A model generated the notes under the pieces. That model did no database searches and was not told the DNA's origin. It was given only the letters and a program-made list of their open reading frames with translations. This document shows positions 52,915-63,200 of a stretch of DNA of 64,000 nt, one piece after another. The stretch comes from Bathymodiolus brooksi. Taxonomy: Eukaryota > Mollusca > Bivalvia > Mytilida > Modiolidae. A program made the translations under genes and the position numbers. The number at the start of each line of letters is the position of its first letter. Position 1 is the stretch's first letter. The stretch lies in contig OY804585.1 in NCBI GenBank assembly GCA_963680875.1, positions 43,941,414 to 44,005,413 on the forward strand, read 5' to 3'.

Positions 52915-53606
52915 CCGAGTGGAGAAACGTGTCTACCTCGGAATTAGGATAATATGTCCCAGTGGAGAAACGTGTCTACCTCGGAATTATGATACTATGT
53001 CCGGGTGGAGAAACGTGTGTACCTCGGAATTAGGATAATATATCCCAGTGGAGAAACGTGTCTACCTCGGAATTAGGATAATATGTCCCAGTGGAGAAAT
53101 GTGTCTACTTCGGAATTAGGATACTATGTCCGAGTGGAGAAACGTGTCTACCTCAGAATTAGGATAATATGTCCCAGTGGAGAAACGTGTCTACTTCGGA
53201 AATAAGATCGTATGTCCGAGTGGAGAAACGTGTCTACCTTGGAATTAGGATAATATGTCCCAGTGGAGAAACGTGTCTACCTCGGAATTAGGATAATATG
53301 TCCCAGTGGAGAAACGTGTCTACCTCAGAATTAGGATACTATGTCCGAGTGGAGAAACGTGTGTACTTCGGAATTGGAATAATATGTCCCAGTGGAGAAA
53401 CGTGTCTACCTCGGAATTAGGATAATATGTCCGAGTGGAGAAACGTGTCTACCTCGGAATTAGGATACTATGTACGAGTGGAGAAATGTGTTTACCTCGG
53501 AATTAGGATAATATGTCCCATTGGAGAAATGTGTCTACCTCGGAAATAGGATAATATGTCTGAGTGGAGAAACGTGTCTACCTCGGAATTAGGATAATAT
53601 GTCCCA
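52915..53606 (+). repeat. S module, 5'-truncated copy in D4
   Basis: Starts in the middle of the module, just before the GAATTATGATACTATG/CCGGGTGG monomers. It contains GATCGT at 53206, then CCCATTGG near 53.52 kb. The spacing from the previous GATCGT is 4,386 bp (102 monomers), identical to the AACGAG spacing 49744-54130. The block downstream is therefore intact. Confidence 0.85.
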
Positions 53607-54210
53607 GTGGAGAAACGTGTCTACCTCGGAATTAGGATAATATGACCCAGTGGAGAAACGTGTGTACCTCGGAATTAAGATAATATGTCCCAGTGGAGAA
53701 AGGTGTCTACCTCGGAATTAGGATAATATGTCCCAGTGGAGAAACGTGTCTACCTCGGAATTAGGATAATATATCCCAGTGGAGAAATGTGTCTACCTCG
53801 GAATTAGGATAATATGTCCCAGTGGAGAAATGTGTCTACCTCGGAATTAGGATAATATGTCTGAGTGGAGAAACGTGTCTACCTCGGAATTAGGATAATA
53901 TGTCCCAGTGGAGAAATGTGTTTACCTCGGAATTAGGATAATATGTCCCAGTGGAGAAATGTGTCTACCTCGGAAATAGGATAATATGTCCCAGTGGAAA
54001 AACGTGTCTACCTCGGAATTAGGATAATATGTCCCAGTGGAGAAATGTGTCTACCTCGGAATTAGGATAATATGTCCCAGTGGAGAAATGTGTCTACCTC
54101 GGAAATAGGATAATATGTCCCAGTGGAGAAACGAGTCTACTTCAGAATTAGGATAATATGTCCCAGTGGAGAAATGTGTCTACCTCGGAATTAGGATAAT
54201 ATGTCCCAGT

Positions 54211-56740
54211 GGAAAAACGTGTCTACCTCGGAATTAGGATAATATGTCCCAGTGGAGAAATGTGTCTACCTCGGAATTAGGATAATATGTCCCAGTGGAG
54301 AAATGTGTCTACCTCGGAAATAGGATAATATGTCCCAGTGGAGAAATGTGTCTACTTCGGAATTAGGATAATATGTCCCAGTGGAGAAACGTTTCTACCT
54401 CGGAATTGGGATAATATGTCCCAGTGGAGAAACGTGTCTACCTCGGAATTAGGATAATATGTCACAGTGGATAAACGTGTCTACTTCGGAATTAGGATAA
54501 TATGTCCGAGTGGAGAAACGTGTCTACCTCGGAATTAGGATAATATGTCCCAGTGAAGAAACGTGTCTACCTCGGAATTAGGATACTATGTCCCAGTGGA
54601 GAAACGTGTCTACCTCGGAAATAGGATAATATGTCCGAGTGGAGAAACGTGTCTAACTCGGAATTAGGATAATATGTCCGAGTGGAGAAACGTGTCTACC
54701 TCGGAATTAGGATAATATTTCCCAGTGGAGAAACGTGTCTACCTCGGAAATAGGATACTATGTCCGAGTGGAGAAACGTGTCTACCTCAGAATAAGAATA
54801 ATATGTCCCAGTGGAGAAACGTGTCAACTTCGGAAATAAGATAATATGTCCGAGTGGAGAAACGTGTCTACCTCGGAATTAGGATAATATGTCCCAGTTG
54901 AGAAACGTGTCTACCTCAGAATTAGGATACTATGTCCGAGTGGAGAAACGTGTGTACCTCGGAATTGGAATAATATGTCCCAGTGGAGAAACGTGTCTAC
55001 CTCGGAATTAGGATAATATGTCCGAGTGGAGAAACGTGTCTACCTCGTAATTAGGATACTATGTACGAGTGGAGAAACGTGTCTACCTCAGAATTAGGAT
55101 AATATGTCCGATTGGAGAAACGTGTCTACCTCGGAATTAGGATAATATGTCTGAGTGGAGAAACGTGTCTACATCGGAATTAGGATAATATGTCCGAGTG
55201 GAGAAACGTGTCTACCTCGGAATTAGGATAATATGTCTAAGTGGAGAAACGTGTCTACCTCGGAATTAGAATAATATGTCCCAGTGGAGAAACTTGTCTA
55301 CCTTGGAATTAGGATACTATATCCGAGTGGAGAAACGTGTCTACCTCGGAATTAGTATAATATGTCCCAGTGGAGAAATGTGTCTACCTCGGAATTAGGA
55401 TACTATGTCTGAGTGGAGAAACGTGTCTACCTCGGAATTAGGATAATGTGTCCGAGTGGAGAAACGTGTCTACCTCGGAATGAGGATAATATGTCTGAGT
55501 GGAGAAACGTGTCTACCTCGGAATTAGGATAATATGTCCCAGTGGAGAAATGTGTCTACCTCGGAATTAGGATAATATGTCCCAGTGGAGAAATGTGTCT
55601 ACCTCGGAAATAGGATAATATGTCCCAGTGGAGAAATGTGTCTACTTCGGAATTAGGATAATATGTCCCAGTGGAGAAACGTTTCTACCTCGGAATTGGG
55701 ATAATATGTCCCAGTGGAGAAACGTGTCTACCTCGGAATTAGGATAATATGTCACAGTGGATAAACGTGTCTACTTCGGAATTAGGATAATATGTCCGAG
55801 TGGAGAAACGTGTCTACCTCGGAATTAGGATAATATGTCCCAGTGAAGAAACGTGTCTACCTCGGAATTAGGATACTATGTCCCAGTGGAGAAACGTGTC
55901 TACCTCGGAAATAGGATAATATGTCCGAGTGGAGAAACGTGTCTAACTCGGAATTAGGATAATATGTCCGAGTGGAGAAACGTGTCTACCTCGGAATTAG
56001 GATAATATTTCCCAGTGGAGAAACGTGTCTACCTCGGAAATAGGATACTATGTCCGAGTGGAGAAACGTGTCTACCTCAGAATAAGAATAATATGTCCCA
56101 GTGGAGAAACGTGTCAACTTCGGAAATAAGATAATATGTCCGAGTGGAGAAACGTGTCTACCTCGGAATTAGGATAATATGTCCCAGTTGAGAAACGTGT
56201 CTACCTCAGAATTAGGATACTATGTCCGAGTGGAGAAACGTGTGTACCTCGGAATTGGAATAATATGTCCCAGTGGAGAAACGTGTCTACCTCGGAATTA
56301 GGATAATATGTCCGAGTGGAGAAACGTGTCTACCTCGTAATTAGGATACTATGTACGAGTGGAGAAACGTGTCTACATCGGAATTAGGATAATATGTCCG
56401 AGTGGAGAAACGTGTCTACCTCGGAATTAGGATAATATGTCTAAGTGGAGAAACGTGTCTACCTCGGAATTAGAATAATATGTCCCAGTGGAGAAACTTG
56501 TCTACCTTGGAATTAGGATACTATGTCCGAGTGGAGAAACGTGTCTACCTCGGAATTAGTATAATATGTCCCAGTGGAGAAATGTGTCTACCTCGGAATT
56601 AGGATACTATGTCTGAGTGGAGAAACGTGTCTACCTCGGAATTAGGATAATGTGTCCGAGTGGAGAAACGTGTCTACCTCGGAATGAGGATAATATGTCT
56701 GAGTGGAGAAACGTGTCTACCTCGGAATTAGGATAATATG
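54211..56740 (+). repeat. 1,290-bp tandem duplication with 86-bp deletion
   Basis: Copy 1 is about 54,211-55,500 and copy 2 about 55,501-56,740. CACAGTGG lies at 54463 and 55753, 1,290 bp (30 monomers) apart. CTACATCGG lies near 55,171 and 56,375, only 1,204 bp apart. Copy 2 thus lost two monomers (the CTCAGAATT/CCGAG pair and its neighbour) just after its GTACGAG monomer at about 56,353. Both copies carry GTGTCTAACTCGG followed by CCGAG near 54.65 and 55.94 kb. Confidence 0.9.
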
Positions 56741-59700
56741 TCCCAGTGGAGAAACGTGTCTACCTCAGAATTAGGATACTATGTCCGAGTGGAGAAACGT
56801 ATCTACCTCGGAATTAGGATAATATGTCCCAGTGGAGAAATGTGTCTACCTCGGAATTAGGATAATATGTATAAGTGGAGAAACGTATCTACCTCGGAAT
56901 TAGGATAATATGTCCCAGTGGTGAAATGTGTCTACCTCAGAATTAGGATAATATGTCCGAGTGGAGAAATGTGTCTACCTCGGAAATAGGATAATATGTC
57001 CCAGTGGAGAAATGTGTCTACCTGGAATAAGGATAATATGTCCCAGTGGAGAAACGTGTCTCCCTCGGAATTAGGATAATATGTCCCAATGGAGAAATGT
57101 GTCTACCTGGGAATTAGGATAATATATCCCAGTGGAGAAATGTGTCTACCTCGGAATTACGATAATATGTCCCAGTGGAGAAACGTTTCTACCTCGGAAT
57201 TGGGATAATATGTCCGAGTGGAGATACGTGTCTACCTCCGAATTAGGATAATATGTCCCAGTGAAGAAACGTGTCTACCTCGGAATAAGGATACTATGTC
57301 CCAGTGGAGAAACGTGTCTACCTCGGAAATAGGATAATATGTCCGAGTGGAGAAACGTGTCTACCTCGGAATTATGATAATATGTCCGAGTGGAGAAACG
57401 TGTCTACCTCGGAATTAGGATAATATTTCCCAGTGGAGAAACGTGTCTACCTCGGAATTAGGATACTATGTCCGAGAGGAGAAACGTGTCTACCTCAGAA
57501 TAAGAATAATATGTCCCAGTGGAGAAACGTGTCAACTTCGGAAATAAGATAATTTGTCCGAGTGGAGAAACGTGTCTACCTCGGAATTAGGATAATATGT
57601 CCGAGTGGAGAAACGTGTCTACCTCGGAATTAGGATAATATGTCCCATTTGAGAAACGTGTCTACCTCAGAATTAGGATACTATGTCCGAGTGGAGAAAC
57701 GTGTGTACCTCGGAATTGGAATAATATGTCCCAGTGGAGAAAGGTGTCTACCTCGGAATTAGGATAATATGTCCCAGTGGAGAAACGTGTCTACCTCGGA
57801 ATTAGGATACTATGTACGAGTGGAGAAACGTGTCTACCTCAGAATTAGGATAATATGTCCGAGTGGAGAAACGTGTCTACCTCGGAATTAGGATAATATG
57901 TCCGAGTGGAGAAACGTGTCTACCTCGGAATTAGGATAATATGTCTAAGTGGAGAAACGTGTCTACCTCGGAATTAGAATAATATGTCCCAGTGGAGAAA
58001 CATGTCTACCTTGGAATTAGGATACTATGTCCGAGTGGAGAAACGTGTCTACCTCGGAATTAGGATAATATGTCCCAGTGGAGAAATGTGTCTACCTCGG
58101 AATTAGGATACTATGTCTGAGTGGAGAAACGTGTCTACCTCGGAATTAGGATAATGTGTCCGAGTGGAGAAACGTGTCTACCTCGGAATGAGGATAATAT
58201 GTCTGAGTGGAGAAACGTGTCTACCTCGGAATTAGGATAATATGTCCCAGTGGAGAAACGTGTCTACCTCGGAATTCGGATACTATGTCCGAGTGGAGAA
58301 ACGTGTCTACCTCGGAATTAGGATAATATGTCCGAGTGGAGAAAAAATGTCTACCTCGGAATTAGGATAATATGTCTAAGCAGAGAAACGTATCTACCTC
58401 GGAATTAGGATAATATGTCCCAGTGGAGAAATGTGTCTACCTCGGAATTAGGATAATATGTCCGAGTGGAGAAATGTGTCTACCTCGGAAATAGGATAAT
58501 ATGTCCCCGTGGAGAAATGTGTCTACCTGGAATTAGGATAATATGTCCCAGTGGAGAAACGTGTCTCCCTCGGAATTAGGATAATATGTCCCAATGGAGA
58601 AATGTGTCTACCTGGGAATTAGGATAATATGTCCCAGTGGAGAAACGTGTGTACCTCGGAATTAGGATAATATGTCCCAGTGGGGAAATGTGTCTACCTC
58701 GGAATTAGGATAATATGTCCCAGTGGAGAAATGTGTATACCTCGGAATTAGGTTAATATGTCCCAATGGAGAAACGTGTCTACCTCGGAATTAGGATAAT
58801 ATGTCCCAGTGGAGAAACGGGTGTACCTCGGAATTAGGATGATATGTCCCAGTGGAGAAAGGTGTCTACCTCAGAATTAGGATAATATGTCCCAGTGGAG
58901 AAATGTGTTTACCTCGGAATTAGGATAATATGTCCCAGTGGAGAAATGTGTCTACCTCGGAAATAGGATAATATGTCAGAGTGGAGAAACGTGTCTACCT
59001 CGGAATTAGGATAATATGTCCCAGTGAAGAAACGTGTCTACCTCGGAATTAGGATAATATGTCCCAGTGGAGAAACGTCTGTACCTCGGAATTAAGATAA
59101 TATCTCACAGTGGAGAAAGGTGTCTACCTCGGAATTAGGATAATATGTCCCACTGGATAAACGTGTCTACCTCGGAATTAGGATAATATATCCCAGTGGA
59201 GAAACGTGTCTACCTCGGAATTAGGATAATATGTCCCAGTGGAGAAATGTGTCTACCTCGGAATTAGGATAATATGTCTGAGTGGAGAAACGTGTCTACC
59301 TCGGAATTAGGATAATATGTCCCAGTGGAGAAATGTGTTTACCTCGGAATTAGGATAATATGTCCCAGTGGAGAAATGTGTCTACCTCGGAAATAGGATA
59401 ATATGTCCCAGTGGAGAAACGTGTCTACCTCGGAATTAGGATAATATGTCCCAGTGGAGAAACGTGTCTACCTCGGAATTAGGATAATATGTCCGAGTGG
59501 AGAAATGTGTTTACCTCTGAATTAGGATAATATGTCCCAGTGGAGAAACGTGTCTACCTCGGAATTAGGATAATATGTCCCAGTGGAGAAATGTGTCTAA
59601 CTCGGAATTAGGATAATATGTCCCAGTGGAAAAACGTGTCTACCTCGGAATTAGGATAATATGTCCCAATGGAGAAATGTGTCTACCTCGGAATTAGGGT

Positions 59701-60229
59701 AATATGTCCCAGTGGAGAAATGTGTCTACCTCGGAAATAGGATAATATGTCCCAGTGGAGAAATGTGTCTACCTCGGAATTAGGATAATATGTCCCAGTG
59801 GAGAAACGTGTCTACCTCGAAATTAGGATAAAATGTCCGAGTGGAGAAATGTGTCTACCTCGGAATTAGGATAATATGTCTGAGTGGAGAAACGTGTCTA
59901 CCTCGGAATTAGGATAATATGTCACAGTGGAGAAATGTGTTTACCTCGGAATTAGGATAATATGTCCCAGTGGAGAAATGTGTCTAACTCGGAAATAGGA
60001 TAATATGTCCGAGTGGAGAAACGTGTCTACCTCGGAATTAGGATAATATGTCCCAGTGGAGAAACGTGTCTACCTCGGAATTAGGATAATATGTCCCAGT
60101 GGAGAAATGTGTCTACCTCGGAATTAGGATAATATGTCCCAGTAGAGAAATGTGTCTACCTCGGCAATAGGATAATATGTCCGAGTGGAGAAACGTGTCT
60201 ACCTCGGAATTAGGATAATATGTCCCAGT
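55501..60229 (+). repeat. Domain C HOR unit E1 (about 4.8 kb)
   Basis: First of two similar units. CACAGTGG at 55753 pairs with 60482, and the 44-bp GAAAAAATG monomer at 58,34x pairs with 63,16x (4,815 bp). It shares unusual variants with E2, including GTATAAGTGG near 56.87 and 61.68 kb, GGAATTCGG near 58.27 and 63.09 kb (an EcoRI site), CCCCGTGG, GTCAGAGTGG and CACTGGATAAACG. Its 3' part from about 59,588 is the front of an S module that leaves the S order near 59,880. Confidence 0.88.
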
Positions 60230-63200
60230 GGAAAAACGTGTCTATCTCGGAATTAGGATAATATGTCCCAGTGGAGAAATGTGTCTACCTCGGAATTAGG
60301 ATAATATGTCCCAGTGGAGAAATGTGTCTACCTCGGAAATAGGATAATATGTCCCAGTGGAGAAATGTGTCTACTTCGGAATTAGGATAATATGTCCCAG
60401 TGGAGAAACGTTTCTACCTCGGAATTGGGATAATATGTCCCAGTGGAGAAACGTGTCTACCTCGGAATTAGGATAATATGTCACAGTGGATAAACGTGTC
60501 TACTTCGGAATTAGGATAATATGTCCGAGTGGAGAAACGTGTCTACCTCGGAATTAGGATAATATGTCCCAGTGAAGAAACGTGTCTACCTCGGAATTAG
60601 GATACTATGTCCCAGTGGAGAAACGTGTCTACCTCGGAAATAGGATAATATGTCCGAGTGGAGAAACGTGTCTAACTCGGAATTAGGATAATATGTCCGA
60701 GTGGAGAAACGTGTCTACCTCGGAATTAGGATAATATTTCCCAGTGGAGAAACGTGTCTACCTCGGAAATAGGATACTATGTCCGAGTGGAGAAACGTGT
60801 CTACCTCAGAATAAGAATAATATGTCCCAGTGGAGAAACGTGTCAACTTCGGAAATAAGATAATATGTCCGAGTGGAGAAACGTGTCTACCTCGGAATTA
60901 GGATAATATGTCCCAGTTGAGAAACGTGTCTACCTCAGAATTAGGATACTATGTCCGAGTGGAGAAACGTGTGTACCTCGGAATTGGAATAATATGTCCC
61001 AGTGGAGAAACGTGTCTACCTCGGAATTAGGATAATATGTCCGAGTGGAGAAACGTGTCTACCTCGTAATTAGGATACTATGTACGAGTGGAGAAACGTG
61101 TCTACCTCAGAATTAGGATAATATGTCCGAGTGGAGAAACGTGTCTACCTCGGAATTAGGATAATATGTCTGAGTGGAGAAACGTGTCTACATCGGAATT
61201 AGGATAATATGTCCGAGTGGAGAAACGTGTCTACCTCGGAATTAGGATAATATGTCTAAGTGGAGAAACGTGTCTACCTCGGAATTAGAATAATATGTCC
61301 CAGTGGAGAAACTTGTCTACCTTGGAATTAGGATACTATGTCCGAGTGGAGAAACGTGTCTACCTCGGAATTAGTATAATATGTCCCAGTGGAGAAATGT
61401 GTCTACCTCGGAATTAGGATACTATGTCTGAGTGGAGAAACGTGTCTACCTCGGAATTAGGATAATGTGTCCGAGTGGAGAAACGTGTCTACCTCGGAAT
61501 GAGGATAATATGTCTGAGTGGAGAAACGTGTCTACCTCGGAATTAGGATAATATGTCCCAGTGGAGAAACGTGTCTACCTCAGAATTAGGATACTATGTC
61601 CGAGTGGAGAAACGTATCTACCTCGGAATTAGGATAATATGTCCCAGTGGAGAAATGTGTCTACCTCGGAATTAGGATAATATGTATAAGTGGAGAAACG
61701 TATCTACCTCGGAATTAGGATAATATGTCCCAGTGGTGAAATGTGTCTACCTCAGAATTAGGATAATATGTCCGAGTGGAGAAATGTGTCTACCTCGGAA
61801 ATAGGATAATATGTCCCAGTGGAGAAATGTGTCTACCTGGAATAAGGATAATATGTCCCAGTGGAGAAACGTGTCTCCCTCGGAATTAGGATAATATGTC
61901 CCAATGGAGAAATGTGTCTACCTGGGAATTAGGATAATATATCCCAGTGGAGAAATGTGTCTACCTCGGAATTACGATAATATGTCCCAGTGGAGAAACG
62001 TTTCTACCTCGGAATTGGGATAATATGTCCGAGTGGAGATACGTGTCTACCTCCGAATTAGGATAATATGTCCCAGTGAAGAAACGTGTCTACCTCGGAA
62101 TTAGGATACTATGTCCCAGTGGAGAAACGTGTCTACCTCGGAAATAGGATAATATGTCCGAGTGGAGAAACGTGTCTACCTCGGAATTATGATAATATGT
62201 CCGAGTGGAGAAACGTGTCTACCTCGGAATTAGGATAATATTTCCCAGTGGAGAAACGTGTCTACCTCGGAATTAGGATACTATGTCCGAGAGGAGAAAC
62301 GTGTCTACCTCAGAATAAGAATAATATGTCCCAGTGGAGAAACGTGTCAACTTCGGAAATAAGATAATTTGTCCGAGTGGAGAAACGTGTCTACCTCGGA
62401 ATTAGGATAATATGTCCGAGTGGAGAAACGTGTCTACCTCGGAATTAGGATAATATGTCCCAGTTGAGAAACGTGTCTACCTCAGAATTAGGATACTATG
62501 TCCGAGTGGAGAAACGTGTGTACCTCGGAATTGGAATAATATGTCCCAGTGGAGAAAGGTGTCTACCTCGGAATTAGGATAATATGTCCCAGTGGAGAAA
62601 CGTGTCTACCTCGGAATTAGGATACTATGTACGAGTGGAGAAACGTGTCTACCTCAGAATTAGGATAATATGTCCCAGTGGAGAAACGTGTCTACCTCGG
62701 AATTAGGATAATATGTCCGAGTGGAGAAACGTGTCTACCTCGGAATTAGGATAATATGTCTAAGTGGAGAAACGTGTCTACCTCGGAATTAGAATAATAT
62801 GTCCCAGTGGAGAAACATGTCTACCTTGGAATTAGGATACTATGTCCGAGTGGAGAAACGTGTCTACCTCGGAATTAGGATAATATGTCCCAGTGGAGAA
62901 ATGTGTCTACCTCGGAATTAGGATACTATGTCTGAGTGGAGAAACGTGTCTACCTCGGAATTAGGATAATGTGTCCGAGTGGAGAAACGTGTCTACCTCG
63001 GAATGAGGATAATATGTCTGAGTGGAGAAACGTGTCTACCTCGGAATTAGGATAATATATCCCAGTGGAGAAACGTGTCTACCTCGGAATTCGGATACTA
63101 TGTCCGAGTGGAGAAACGTGTCTACCTCGGAATTAGGATAATATGTCCGAGTGGAGAAAAAATGTCTACCTCGGAATTAGGATAATATGTCTAAGCAGAG

